From Sulfurimonas denitrificans DSM 1251 (GTDB lineage Bacteria > Campylobacterota > Campylobacteria > Campylobacterales > Sulfurimonadaceae), in the NCBI RefSeq assembly GCF_000012965.1, contig NC_007575.1, positions 1,054,001 to 1,118,000 of the forward strand: a DNA stretch of 64,000 bases. Reading direction: 5' to 3'. The notes under the pieces are model-generated. The model saw nothing but the letters and a program-made list of their open reading frames with translations, did not search any database and had not been told where the DNA came from. Positions within the stretch are counted from its first letter, which is position 1; each line of letters begins with the position of its first letter. The translations under genes and the position numbers were made by a program. Below, in pieces: positions 17,210-26,528 of this stretch.

Positions 17210-18319
17210 TTGAATTGTAAATATTTTGGAATATGTGGTGCATGTATAGTATATGATGGTGGATATGAGACTCAACTCTCACAAAAAGTAGAGTTAAACA
17301 AAGAACTGTTTGCACCTTTTTATATGGGTAAAATTTCTGTTTTTGAGTCTCCTCGCAGTAACTACCGCTCAAGAAGTGAGTTTAAAATCTGGCATGAGGG
17401 AGATGAGAAAATCAATTATGCTATGAATAGAGCAGATAAAGGCGGTGTTATCCTTATTGATGAGTGTCCGCAAGTTAGTAGTGCTATTTTTGCTCTTATG
17501 CCAAAACTCTTAAGGGCAATAAAACGCCATAAGATAGACTTTAAACTCTTTGGCGTAGATTTTTTAAGCTCAAATAGTGGCGAGATAGTAGTCTCTTTGC
17601 TTTATCACAGAGCTTTAGACTCCACTTTTAAAGAGATTGCAGAGATAATCTCTGATGAATTAGACATCTATATAATCGGCAGAAGCAGAGGTCAAAAAGT
17701 AGTTATCAAACAAGATTATGTAACTGAGATACTACATGTAGATGGTGTTGAGTTCAAATTTAATTATATTGAAAACAGTTTCACACAGCCAAATGCAAAA
17801 GTTAATGAGCAGATGATTGGATGGGCGCTAAGAGAGCTTCCTAATATGGACGCCGATTTGTTAGAACTATATTGTGGTGCTGGAAATTTTACAATACCTT
17901 TTGCTTCAAAATATAGAAAAATTTTAGCAACAGAAATTTCAAAATCTTCAATAAATGCTGCAAAATCAAATATGTCCTTAAACAAAGTGAAAAATATTTC
18001 CTTTGTTCGCATGGGAGTTGAAGAGTTTGTAGAAGCTCTTGATGGTGTGAGAATTTTTAATAGAATGAAAGAGATAGATATAGACTCTTATGAGATTAAA
18101 ACTATCTTTGTAGATCCGCCAAGAAGTGGAATGGATGAGGCTACATGTAGATTTGCCTCAAGATATGAAAATATAATTTATATCTCATGTAACCCTCAAA
18201 CTCTTCTTAGGGATTTAGAACTTCTTACAAAGACACATAACGTGATAGATATGGCTCTTTTTGATCAGTTCCCATATACACATCACGCTGAAATGGGTGC
18301 AAAACTTGTTAAAAAATAG
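17210..18319 (+). CDS. trmA: tRNA (uracil-5-)-methyltransferase TrmA
   Basis: Methylates U54 of tRNA using S-adenosylmethionine. The 369 residues include the SAM motif 'LLELYCGAGNFTIPFA' (about 215-230), 'IFVDPPRSGMD' and the catalytic Cys in 'IYISCNPQTLLRDL'. Absence of a TRAM domain, and length, favour TrmA over RlmD. The start is TTG at 17210, giving an N-terminal 'CKYFGICGAC' Cys motif. It begins 14 bases after fliP and is probably co-transcribed. Confidence 0.88.
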   Translation: MNCKYFGICGACIVYDGGYETQLSQKVELNKELFAPFYMGKISVFESPRSNYRSRSEFKIWHEGDEKINYAMNRADKGGVILIDECPQVSSAIFALMPKLLRAIKRHKIDFKLFGVDFLSSNSGEIVVSLLYHRALDSTFKEIAEIISDELDIYIIGRSRGQKVVIKQDYVTEILHVDGVEFKFNYIENSFTQPNAKVNEQMIGWALRELPNMDADLLELYCGAGNFTIPFASKYRKILATEISKSSINAAKSNMSLNKVKNISFVRMGVEEFVEALDGVRIFNRMKEIDIDSYEIKTIFVDPPRSGMDEATCRFASRYENIIYISCNPQTLLRDLELLTKTHNVIDMALFDQFPYTHHAEMGAKLVKK

Positions 18320-18334
18320 CCAAAATATTAATGC

Positions 18335-18340
18335 TATAAT
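18335..18340 (+). promoter_or_regulatory. -10-like TATAAT before the TrkA-type gene
   Basis: A consensus TATAAT within 'atgctataattgcgc', 27 bases before ATG 18367. It argues against an earlier in-frame TTG at 18340 that overlaps this hexamer. Confidence 0.45.
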
Positions 18341-18366
18341 TGCGCAAACAATTTAAAGACAGCATT

Positions 18367-19773
18367 ATGAAAAAGATACTAATTATTAGCGATGGCGAAA
18401 CGGCTGAACATTTTATTAACAGAGTTGTGGATGCATATACAAGTGAAAACATATACTATGTAGTGCAAACAAAACAGAAGAAATTTCCAAATGCAAATCC
18501 TTCACGCTTTAAATTTTATGAGTTTGATCCAACAAGTTTATATAAACTAGCAAATCTTCTTAAGATGGATTTTGTTCAAGTTATCATAGTTATGGACAAC
18601 CCACTAGATGTTGAAAATACAATTTTAAACATTAGAAGCATAAAAAAGAATCTGCGTATTATTATCCTAAATAAGTGGAAACTAAAAAATGAAGATCCAA
18701 ATATAGTTTTAATTAACTCAAAAGAGATTCTATCTTCAAGACTTCTTGATTATCTTCCAAATGTTCCTGTAATCGCCCAAAACGTAGGAATAGGCGAGGG
18801 TGAAATAATGGAAGTTTTAGTTCCATTTGGAAGCTCTTTTGTATATAAACATATCGGAGTAATTGAGCAAAAAGAGTGGAGAATTGTTGCAATTTACAGA
18901 AACAGAAAACTTATTATGCCAAATCGCCGCCGTATGATTCAGCCAAATGATTTGTTGGTTTTAGTTGGCGAGCCAGCGGTTTTAAGGTCAGTTTATAGAG
19001 CCATAAAAAGAGAGCTAGGACAGTTCCCAGAGCCTTTTGGCTCAAACATCTATATATATTTAGATATGGATTTAATTAAATACAAGCAGGTAGCAAAATT
19101 TATAGAAAGAGCCATCTTTGCACATGAGAAATTTGGACACACCTTAATCATAAAAATAGTAAATCCGAGTGACATCGAGACACTCTGGAGAGTTAAAGAG
19201 TATAGAAGTGATAACGTAATTATAGATATAAATTATGAGAGCAAAAATCTAAGAGAGAGCTTTTTTAATGATATAAAAATTTATCATGTTGGATTAGTAA
19301 TTGTCTCTAATGAGATGTTTAAAAACTATAAGATGAGAAATATTCTCTATGAAGCACACGTTCCAGTTCTTAAAATTGCAGAGAAAAAGCTCTCTTCAGT
19401 AAAAGATGCTTCTATAATTCTTGGAGATAATCGTGATTTGGAAAAAATTTCATCAACTATTTTTGATATCTCTCAAAAAATGAACCTAAATATAGAGCTA
19501 TATAACTACATGAATGAGCCCCAAGATGCAAAAGAGATGGTAATTGAACACTACTATAACCTCTCTACGATTTTTTCAAAGACAATTAAAGTTCTAAAAG
19601 AGAGTGAAAATCCGATTAAAAAATTAAAATACAAAGAGGATTTTATTCAGATTTTGCCATTTAACAAAAAATTAACACAAAAAACCATCTACTCTCTTCT
19701 CTCAACAGATAGTGAGAGACTTTATCATAAGCTAGATGGTAATCATCAAATCTTCATACCAATACAGATTTAA
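18367..19773 (+). CDS. TrkA/RCK-domain protein (COG3400-type)
   Basis: A 468-residue cytoplasmic protein with a TrkA-N-like Rossmann region at the start ('KKILIISDGETAEHF'), and a TrkA-C/RCK segment near 125-200 ('LVPFGSSFVYKHIGVI', 'IMPNRRRMIQPNDLLVLVGE'). The C-terminal half is not recognised. Such proteins bind nucleotides or ions and gate potassium channels or transporters, but no channel gene adjoins, so the partner is unknown. The start at ATG 18367 is chosen because a TATAAT lies just upstream. Homologues sit beside aroB in related genomes, as I recall. Confidence 0.75.
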   Translation: MKKILIISDGETAEHFINRVVDAYTSENIYYVVQTKQKKFPNANPSRFKFYEFDPTSLYKLANLLKMDFVQVIIVMDNPLDVENTILNIRSIKKNLRIIILNKWKLKNEDPNIVLINSKEILSSRLLDYLPNVPVIAQNVGIGEGEIMEVLVPFGSSFVYKHIGVIEQKEWRIVAIYRNRKLIMPNRRRMIQPNDLLVLVGEPAVLRSVYRAIKRELGQFPEPFGSNIYIYLDMDLIKYKQVAKFIERAIFAHEKFGHTLIIKIVNPSDIETLWRVKEYRSDNVIIDINYESKNLRESFFNDIKIYHVGLVIVSNEMFKNYKMRNILYEAHVPVLKIAEKKLSSVKDASIILGDNRDLEKISSTIFDISQKMNLNIELYNYMNEPQDAKEMVIEHYYNLSTIFSKTIKVLKESENPIKKLKYKEDFIQILPFNKKLTQKTIYSLLSTDSERLYHKLDGNHQIFIPIQI

Positions 19774-19849
19774 GCAGCCTCTTTAGCGATTTTTTATCCT
19801 TTTTTAAGTATTATATATCCACTTATTTTAATTAATTTTTGGACATATA

Positions 19850-20899
19850 ATGCAAGTACATATAGAGCTTAAAAAAGTTGTAGATAACTCTTACGACATA
19901 ACCATAGGCACACTTCCTACCCTCCATTTTGACACAAAAGTAGCAGTTGTTACAAACTCTACAATCTCTGCTCTTCACTTAGAGTATCTCTTGTCAAAGA
20001 TAAGCGCAAAAGAGCTTTATGTTGTAACTCTAAGGGATGGAGAAGAGTATAAAAATCAACAGAGTATTGACACAATCCTTGAGGCTCTTTTTGAAAACCG
20101 TTTCAACCGCAAATCAATGATTATTGCATTTGGTGGCGGAGTTATTGGTGATATGAGCGGATATGCTGCTAGCATCTATCAAAGAGGGATAGATTTTATC
20201 CAGATTCCAACTACACTTTTATCTCAAGTTGATGCAAGCGTTGGCGGTAAAACAGGGATGAATAACAGATATGGAAAAAATCTAGTCGGTGCATTTCATC
20301 AACCTCGCGCTGTCTATATAGACCCACACTTTTTAACAACTCTTCCACCAAGAGAGTTTGGTGCTGGAGTTGCTGAGATAGTGAAGATGGCTGTTACTTT
20401 TGATAAAGATTTTTTTGAGTTTTTAGAGAGGGCTGATTTAAGCAAGCCAGAAATCTTGCAAGAAGCGATAAAAAAAGCTCTTCAAACTAAGGCTAAAGTT
20501 GTAACTCAGGATGAAAAAGAGCAGGGGATTAGAGCTGCACTAAACTATGGGCACACATTTGGACATGTTGTTGAAAATGAGACTGCTTACAAAGAGTTTT
20601 TACATGGAGAAGCTGTAGCCATCGGAATGGTGATGGCAAACGAGATGGCGATAAAGATGAACTACATGTTTGAAAAAGAGGCTCTAAGGGTTAAGGCACT
20701 TTTACAAAAGTATAACTTGCCGACAACTTATGCCATTAAAGATGTAAAAGCGTTTTATGAGGCTTTCTTTCTGGATAAAAAGAGTTCTGACTCTGCTATA
20801 ACTTTCATTCTTCCTCTTGGAATTGGGGATGTTGTAATTACAGATAAAGTTGACACTGGTACCATTATGTGTGTTTTGAACAAATTTGGAAAGCAGTAG
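19850..20899 (+). CDS. aroB: 3-dehydroquinate synthase
   Basis: Second step of the shikimate pathway: DAHP to 3-dehydroquinate, NAD- and metal-dependent. The 349 residues include 'LRDGEEYKNQQSIDTIL', the NAD-binding 'AFGGGVIGDMSGYAAS', 'QIPTTLLSQVDASVGGKTG' and the metal ligands in 'LNYGHTFGHVVEN' and 'LHGEAVAIGM'. Full length. The mscS gene starts directly after its TAG, so the two are one transcript. Confidence 0.97.
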   Translation: MQVHIELKKVVDNSYDITIGTLPTLHFDTKVAVVTNSTISALHLEYLLSKISAKELYVVTLRDGEEYKNQQSIDTILEALFENRFNRKSMIIAFGGGVIGDMSGYAASIYQRGIDFIQIPTTLLSQVDASVGGKTGMNNRYGKNLVGAFHQPRAVYIDPHFLTTLPPREFGAGVAEIVKMAVTFDKDFFEFLERADLSKPEILQEAIKKALQTKAKVVTQDEKEQGIRAALNYGHTFGHVVENETAYKEFLHGEAVAIGMVMANEMAIKMNYMFEKEALRVKALLQKYNLPTTYAIKDVKAFYEAFFLDKKSSDSAITFILPLGIGDVVITDKVDTGTIMCVLNKFGKQ

Positions 20900-22546
20900 A
20901 TGAGTAAAATATTTTTTTATCTACTTATCGCCTCATCACTACTCTTTAGCGATATTTTAAAGAGTGAGGTAAAGCCTACTCAAGAAGAGCTAGAACGTAT
21001 AAAAATAGAGCAAGAGAGAGCTGTAAAAGATAAAATTTCTCAACTTGTCTCAGAGTTAAAAGTTATTGAAGAGAGGATTTCTAAAAGAGATAGTGTTTGG
21101 ATAAAGAGTTATGCCTCTTATCTTACCTCTTTGGAAGTTCGAGAGAGTCTTGATAAAATTGTGGAGAGAATTAACTATCTTCAAAAAAAGAGAGATAAAT
21201 CACTTAGTGAAGCAGATGAGCTAAATGCGCTTCTTGGTCGTGAGAAGATTTTAACATCACAAATTGAGAAATTAAAAAGAAAAGATAGCTCACCATTCTC
21301 AAACCTGATAACTCCGCCAAATATCGATGAGATTGCATCTGTTACAAATCCGTTAGATATTTTTATGGGTATCTCTTTGATGAAAACTCTAGATAAAGAT
21401 TTCAGTGATTATGTTCTAAAAAAAGATGAACTAAATAAGCTAATAATACTATTAAGAGCAGAAATAAATATATACACTCAAATAGAAGCGATAGATACAG
21501 AGCATAAATATAAAGAACAGCTAGATTTTAAACTAAAACAGTTAGAGAGATTTGAATCAGCACTAGACACTATGAATGTTACAGTAGATGTTTATGAAAA
21601 AAGATTAGATATCATAACGGTAAATATAAATAAAGATATAGAAGTTCAAATTTTAAAACTTATTAAAATAGCTGTAACTATTTTTGTTGTTTTCTTGATA
21701 TTTTTCTTATTAAAACTTATCATTAAAAAATATATTAAAGATAATGAACGCTTCTATATGGCAAATAAAATTATCACTTTTATCAACTTTACGCTCATTA
21801 TTTTAATTCTATTTTTTAGTTACATTGAAAATGCAAACTATCTTGTTACTATTTTGGGGTTTGCTTCTGCTGGTATTGCAATTGCTATGAAAGATTGGTT
21901 TATGAGCATACTTGGCTGGCTTGTAATTGTCTTTGGCGGAAGTGTACATGTAGGAGATAGAATCCGTGTTGATATGGATGGAATGCAGTATGTTGGTGAT
22001 GTTATGGATATCTCACTTCTTCGTATGACTATACTTGAAGATATAACACTCACCGCAGTTACTCAAAATAGAAGAGCTGGACGAATTATTTTCATACCAA
22101 ATAACTATATCTTTACAAGAATGATAGCAAACTACACACACAGTTCACTAAAGACCGTTTGGGATGGAGTTAAGATAACTATAACCTTTGATTCTAACCA
22201 CAAAAAAGCGATGCATTTAGCAAAAGAGATAACTAAGAAATTCTCAAAAGGCTACACAGACATCACAAGAAAACAGCTCAACAAACTAAGAAGCAACTAT
22301 AGCCTTAAAAATACAAATGTTGAGCCTAGAATTTTCTCTTTCATTGAGCCAAATGGTATCTGTATAGATGCTTGGTATTTAACAAATGCTTATGGAACTC
22401 TTACACTAAGAAGTGTCATCTCAACAGAGATAATAGACGCTTTTTTAGCAGAAGATGATATAACTATTGCGTATCCTACACAGATGCTTCATATGGAGGC
22501 ATCTGCTAAGAGAAAGCCTCCATTTGAGAGCGATGAAGTAGTATAA
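20900..22546 (+). CDS. MscS-family mechanosensitive ion channel
   Basis: A large MscS homologue (548 residues) likely protecting against hypo-osmotic shock. A signal peptide (1-17) is followed by a long charged, coiled-coil-prone periplasmic region (about 25-240), at least three membrane segments (near 250-275, 290-310 and the pore helix), then the MscS core with 'GFASAGIAIAMKDW', 'GWLVIVFGGSVHVGDRIRV' and the beta domain 'VGDVMDISLLRMTIL', 'IFIPNNYIF'. It lies base-to-base between aroB and mtaB in one operon. Confidence 0.92.
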   Translation: MSKIFFYLLIASSLLFSDILKSEVKPTQEELERIKIEQERAVKDKISQLVSELKVIEERISKRDSVWIKSYASYLTSLEVRESLDKIVERINYLQKKRDKSLSEADELNALLGREKILTSQIEKLKRKDSSPFSNLITPPNIDEIASVTNPLDIFMGISLMKTLDKDFSDYVLKKDELNKLIILLRAEINIYTQIEAIDTEHKYKEQLDFKLKQLERFESALDTMNVTVDVYEKRLDIITVNINKDIEVQILKLIKIAVTIFVVFLIFFLLKLIIKKYIKDNERFYMANKIITFINFTLIILILFFSYIENANYLVTILGFASAGIAIAMKDWFMSILGWLVIVFGGSVHVGDRIRVDMDGMQYVGDVMDISLLRMTILEDITLTAVTQNRRAGRIIFIPNNYIFTRMIANYTHSSLKTVWDGVKITITFDSNHKKAMHLAKEITKKFSKGYTDITRKQLNKLRSNYSLKNTNVEPRIFSFIEPNGICIDAWYLTNAYGTLTLRSVISTEIIDAFLAEDDITIAYPTQMLHMEASAKRKPPFESDEVV

Positions 22547-23794
22547 ATGAAGAAAAAAGTATATTTTAAAACATTTGGATGTAGAACAAATCTTTATGAT
22601 TCTCAAGTCATGATGAGCTCACTAAAAGAGTACGATATAACTGAGAATGAGAGTGAAGCGGATGTTGTAGTTATCAACTCCTGTACGGTTACAAATGGAG
22701 CAGATTCACATGTACGTTCATATATCTCACATGTAGAAAAAAACGGTGGTGCTAAAATCTTTTTAACAGGATGCGGAGCACATACAAAAGGTGAGAGCCT
22801 TTTGTCACAAGGCAGAGTCGCTGGAGTTTTTGGGCAGAGTGAAAAAGTAAAAATTGATGAGATGTTAAACAAAGATGAGCCTTTTTATGAACCTGGGGAT
22901 TTAAACCACATAGATGAGAGCGTTGTTGATGATTTTATTGGTAAGAGCAGAGCTTTTATTAAAATTCAAGAGGGTTGTAACTTTCGTTGTTCCTACTGTA
23001 TCATCCCTTATGTTCGTGGTGATGCTAGAAGTATGGATGAAGAGAAGATTTTAGAGCAGATAAGAAGATTGGCTCGTAATGGTTTTGGAGAGTTTATTTT
23101 AACTGGAACAAATGTTGGAAGCTATGGTCAAAAGAATGATAGTTCGATAGCGTCACTTATGAAAAAAATATCTCAAATTCGAGGTGTTAGACGCATTAGG
23201 GTTGGAAGTGTTGAGCCTATTCAGATAAACGATGAGTTTAAAGAGATTTTGGATGAGCCATGGCTGGAGCGTCATCTTCACATCGCTTTGCAACATACAT
23301 CTCCGCAAATACTGAAATTGATGAACAGGCGAAATGTTTACAAGCAAGATAGAGAGCTTTTTGAACTACTCTCAAGTAAGGGTTTTGCTATTGGAACAGA
23401 CTTTATAACAGGACATCCAGGAGAGAGCAGTTCGCTTTGGAGTGAAGCTATGAGAAATGTAAAAGAGCTACCACTTACTCATCTACATGCATTTACCTAC
23501 TCAAAACGTGATTCAACTCCATCAGCTACAATGAAGCCAGAAGTAAGTGGCGCAGTAGCCAAAGAGAGACTTCATGAGTTGGAGAGTATTGTAAAAGAGA
23601 AAAATTTTGCTTTTAGAAAAGCCTTTAGAGGTACACTTGATGTTCTTATAGAGAGTCAAAAAGATGATTTTTTTATAGGATATGATCAACATTTTAACAA
23701 AATAGTTGTGCGCTCAGATGAAGATTTACTGGGAAACTGGATAAATATTAGTGATTATGAGGTAAAAGAGGAGTCTAACTATGGTAGGGTCTAA
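22547..23794 (+). CDS. mtaB: tRNA t6A37 methylthiotransferase MtaB
   Basis: Radical-SAM enzyme that adds a methylthio group to t6A37 of tRNA. Three domains are visible: N-terminal UPF0004 with the cluster Cys in 'FKTFGCRTNLYDSQ', 'INSCTVTNGAD' and 'LTGCGAHTKG'; the radical SAM core with CxxxCxxC in 'GCNFRCSYCIIPYVRG'; and a C-terminal TRAM-like part. The 'SCTVTNGAD' and 'IPYVRG' forms favour MtaB over MiaB. It overlaps the next gene by 14 bases. Confidence 0.93.
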   Translation: MKKKVYFKTFGCRTNLYDSQVMMSSLKEYDITENESEADVVVINSCTVTNGADSHVRSYISHVEKNGGAKIFLTGCGAHTKGESLLSQGRVAGVFGQSEKVKIDEMLNKDEPFYEPGDLNHIDESVVDDFIGKSRAFIKIQEGCNFRCSYCIIPYVRGDARSMDEEKILEQIRRLARNGFGEFILTGTNVGSYGQKNDSSIASLMKKISQIRGVRRIRVGSVEPIQINDEFKEILDEPWLERHLHIALQHTSPQILKLMNRRNVYKQDRELFELLSSKGFAIGTDFITGHPGESSSLWSEAMRNVKELPLTHLHAFTYSKRDSTPSATMKPEVSGAVAKERLHELESIVKEKNFAFRKAFRGTLDVLIESQKDDFFIGYDQHFNKIVVRSDEDLLGNWINISDYEVKEESNYGRV

Positions 23795-25424
23795 AACAAA
23801 TAGAGTTGTACTTTATGTATCCGCATCTTTAGTTGTTATACTTATCTTATTTGCGATGTTAAGGGATAATGCAGAGCCTATTACACTTGCTAATGCTACG
23901 AAAATTTTAGAAAACAAAAGTGTAAAAAGTGTTATCTCATCACAAGATTATATATATTTAAAAACTGATAAAGAGATATATAAAATAGCATCTTCGCAAG
24001 TATCGCCAAAAATGTTCACAAACTATGAAGTCTCTATAAAAAATAGCTCCAATATAGTAATATATTTTCTTTTTTTAGTTCTATTTTTAGGTTTTGCAGC
24101 ACTGTTATATAGATGGTTTCAAAAAAATGAGTACTTTAATGTTGCCAAGGCAGATAGTGGCAGTTACGGCTCCAAACAAGAGGGTTCAAGACCAATAGAG
24201 TCTATTAAAAGTGATGTTACTTTTGATGATATTGGTGGGATAAGTGATGTAAAAAGTGAGCTTGAAGAGATTATAGATTTTATGAAAAAACCAAAACGAT
24301 ATAAAAGTTTTGGTGCAAGAATGCCTCGTGGCGTGCTCTTAGTTGGTCCTCCTGGAGTTGGAAAGACAATGATTGCAAAAGCTGTTGCAAACGCTGCTGG
24401 AGTACCATTTTACTACCAAAGTGGCGCCTCTTTTGTTCAGATATATGTTGGAATGGGTGCAAAAAGAGTTCATGAACTCTTTGCTGCTGCTAAAAACAGT
24501 GCTCCTGCAATTATATTTATAGATGAGATTGACGCTGTTGGTAAGAAAAGAGATGGACAAAGAAGTGATGAGAGAGAAGCAACACTAAATCAGCTCTTAA
24601 CAGAGATGGATGGTTTTGAAAATTCAAGCGGAATCATAGTCATAGCCGCAACAAACAAGATAGATGTTTTAGATTCAGCACTCCTTAGGGCTGGAAGGTT
24701 TGATAGAAGAATCTTTGTAGAGCTTCCAACAAATAAAGAAAGAGCACTGATACTCTCTAAATATCTACAAAAAGTTCCTAACGAGGTAGATGTAAAAACT
24801 ATAGCAAATATGACTGTTGGCTTTAATGGTGCATCTTTGGCAGCACTTGTAAATGAAGCTTCACTTCTAGCTATCAGACAACATGATTTTCAAGTAACCA
24901 TAGATCACTTTGATCATGTAAAAGACAAAGTGATGTTTGGTAAGAAAAAACTTCAAATTCTAAGTGAGATGCAAAAGAGATTTCGTGTTACTTATCAAGC
25001 AGCAAAAGTTGTTTGTGCCACCTATTATGATCTACCTTTTGAGAAGATATTGCTCTCAAACGAGAAGCTTACGCCATCAACTGATGAGCCACTTATAAAA
25101 CATGAGCTAGAGTCAAGAGTAAAAATGCTCTTAGCTGGTATAGTTGCATGTAATATCAAATATAACGAGCATGCAAGCAGTGCAAAAGCTGATTTGGATG
25201 AGGCAAAAGAGATTATCTTAAAAATGATTGAAGAGTATGGAATGGGCTCAACTCTTATTGCAAAAGAGAGTGAGAAAGAGATACTAATAAATAGACTCTA
25301 TAATGAGACAAAAAGTCTCTTAGAATCGCTGCAGAGCGTTATTAAAAGAGTAGAAGATGTCTTAAATGAGAGAGAGAACATATCTAAGTTAGAAGTTAAA
25401 AAGTATATAAATGAAGTTTTATAG
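23781..25424 (+). CDS. FtsH-like membrane AAA+ ATPase lacking the protease HExxH motif
   Basis: The 547 residues have two membrane helices (about 9-27 and 92-110) flanking a short periplasmic domain, as in FtsH. The AAA domain is complete: Walker A 'GPPGVGKT' (189-196), Walker B 'IIFIDEIDAVG' (244-254), arginine fingers in 'LLRAGRFDRRIF', and the FtsH pore motif region 'GASFVQIYVGMGAKRV'. Where FtsH has HEAGH, this protein reads QAAKV (about 406-410), so the zinc-binding His pair and catalytic Glu are all missing. I infer an unfoldase or chaperone-like role without proteolysis. The ATG follows AGGAG inside the end of mtaB. Confidence 0.88.
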   Translation: MVGSKTNRVVLYVSASLVVILILFAMLRDNAEPITLANATKILENKSVKSVISSQDYIYLKTDKEIYKIASSQVSPKMFTNYEVSIKNSSNIVIYFLFLVLFLGFAALLYRWFQKNEYFNVAKADSGSYGSKQEGSRPIESIKSDVTFDDIGGISDVKSELEEIIDFMKKPKRYKSFGARMPRGVLLVGPPGVGKTMIAKAVANAAGVPFYYQSGASFVQIYVGMGAKRVHELFAAAKNSAPAIIFIDEIDAVGKKRDGQRSDEREATLNQLLTEMDGFENSSGIIVIAATNKIDVLDSALLRAGRFDRRIFVELPTNKERALILSKYLQKVPNEVDVKTIANMTVGFNGASLAALVNEASLLAIRQHDFQVTIDHFDHVKDKVMFGKKKLQILSEMQKRFRVTYQAAKVVCATYYDLPFEKILLSNEKLTPSTDEPLIKHELESRVKMLLAGIVACNIKYNEHASSAKADLDEAKEIILKMIEEYGMGSTLIAKESEKEILINRLYNETKSLLESLQSVIKRVEDVLNERENISKLEVKKYINEVL

Positions 25425-25932
25425 CGGTTTTACTCTGAAAAATGAAAATATATATTTTGATAAATATATAAATAAAAGCAGATATACGATTTGTGGGTTT
25501 AGTTATGGAGCAATTAAAGCTATAAAGGATGTTAAAGAGCATTTGAGAGATTTAAAAAGAGTAGATACTCTTCAACTGTTTTCACCAGCTTTTTTTCAAA
25601 ACAGAGATGAAAAGTTTAAAAAAACGCAAATAGTCGGGTTTATAAAAAATAGAGATTTATATATAGAGAATTTTACTAAAATGTGTTTTCACCCATACCC
25701 TCAAAAAAGCGTAGAGCATAATGAGGATGACATTGACGAGTTAAGAGAACTCCTCTTTTATGAGTGGAACAAAAATGAGCTCCAAGAGATAGCTCAAAGT
25801 GGCGTAAATATAGAGGTTTATCTTGGCAAAAAAGATCAGATTATAGATACTGATATTGCTAAAGCTTTCTTTTTAGAGTTTGCTACACTAACATGTATAA
25901 AAGATGCAAACCACTTTTTATTAACTTCTTAG
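25411..25932 (+). CDS. bioV: Small alpha/beta-hydrolase, probable pimeloyl-ACP methyl ester esterase BioV
   Basis: A 173-residue hydrolase with the nucleophile elbow 'CGFSYGA' (Ser about residue 31), a probable Asp in 'YLGKKDQIID' and a C-terminal His in 'KDANHFLL'. These form a plausible Ser-Asp-His triad in a reduced fold. BioV of Helicobacter is a short esterase of this type that releases pimeloyl-ACP for biotin synthesis; I assign the name by size, motifs and lineage, not by a search. It overlaps the FtsH-like gene by 14 bases and precedes mog. No other biotin gene is near. Confidence 0.6.
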   Translation: MKFYSGFTLKNENIYFDKYINKSRYTICGFSYGAIKAIKDVKEHLRDLKRVDTLQLFSPAFFQNRDEKFKKTQIVGFIKNRDLYIENFTKMCFHPYPQKSVEHNEDDIDELRELLFYEWNKNELQEIAQSGVNIEVYLGKKDQIIDTDIAKAFFLEFATLTCIKDANHFLLTS

Positions 25933-25941
25933 GAGAAAAAT

Positions 25942-26472
25942 ATGAACACAATAAAAATAGGCGTAATAACAGCAAGTGATAGAGCAAGTAAAGGAATATA
26001 TGAAGATATATCTGGAGTCGCCATTCAAGATACAATGAAAGAGTATTTAAAGAGTGAGTTCGAGATAGTTTATAGATGTATCCCTGATGAGCAAGAGATG
26101 ATAGAAAAAACGATGATAGAACTTAGTGACAAGCAAGAGTGTTGTTTAATAGTTACAACTGGTGGAACAGGACCAGCGTTAAGAGATGTCACTCCAGAAG
26201 CAACACAAAATGTATGCGAAAAAATGATGCCAGGATTTGGCGAACTTATGCGCCAAGTAAGCTTACAATATGTTCCAACGGCTATACTCTCAAGACAGAG
26301 TGCAGGTATTAGAGGTAAAAGCCTTATTATTAATCTACCAGGAAAGCCAAAATCTATCCGTGAGTGTCTTGATGCAGTTTTTCCTGCTGTTCCATATTGT
26401 ATAGACCTCATAAATGGACCATATATAGAGACAAATGAAGAGGTTATAAAAGCTTTTCGACCAAAGGTTTAG
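25942..26472 (+). CDS. mog: Molybdopterin adenylyltransferase MogA
   Basis: Adenylylates molybdopterin ahead of molybdenum insertion, needed for enzymes such as nitrate reductase. The 176 residues start 'IKIGVITASDRASKGIYED' and contain 'LIVTTGGTGPALRDVTPEAT' and 'LIINLPGKPKSIREC', the MoCF-binding signatures. 'SDRASKG' and 'RDVTPEAT' favour MogA over MoaB. It begins 9 bases after bioV behind AGGAG. Confidence 0.93.
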   Translation: MNTIKIGVITASDRASKGIYEDISGVAIQDTMKEYLKSEFEIVYRCIPDEQEMIEKTMIELSDKQECCLIVTTGGTGPALRDVTPEATQNVCEKMMPGFGELMRQVSLQYVPTAILSRQSAGIRGKSLIINLPGKPKSIRECLDAVFPAVPYCIDLINGPYIETNEEVIKAFRPKV

Positions 26473-26492
26473 TAACTAAAATCTCTTTCTGC

Positions 26493-26520
26493 CACTAAAG
26501 AGACGGAGTTTTCTTTAGTG
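26493..26520. terminator. Bidirectional terminator between mog and nosD
   Basis: CACTAAAG (26493-26500) and CTTTAGTG (26513-26520) form a perfect 8-bp stem with a 12-base loop between two convergent genes. Confidence 0.6.
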
Positions 26521-26528
26521 TGTAATAT

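Noticed and set aside
18340-18366. Earlier TTG start for the TrkA-type protein
   Set aside because: It overlaps a TATAAT promoter hexamer, and the Rossmann start aligns with ATG 18367.
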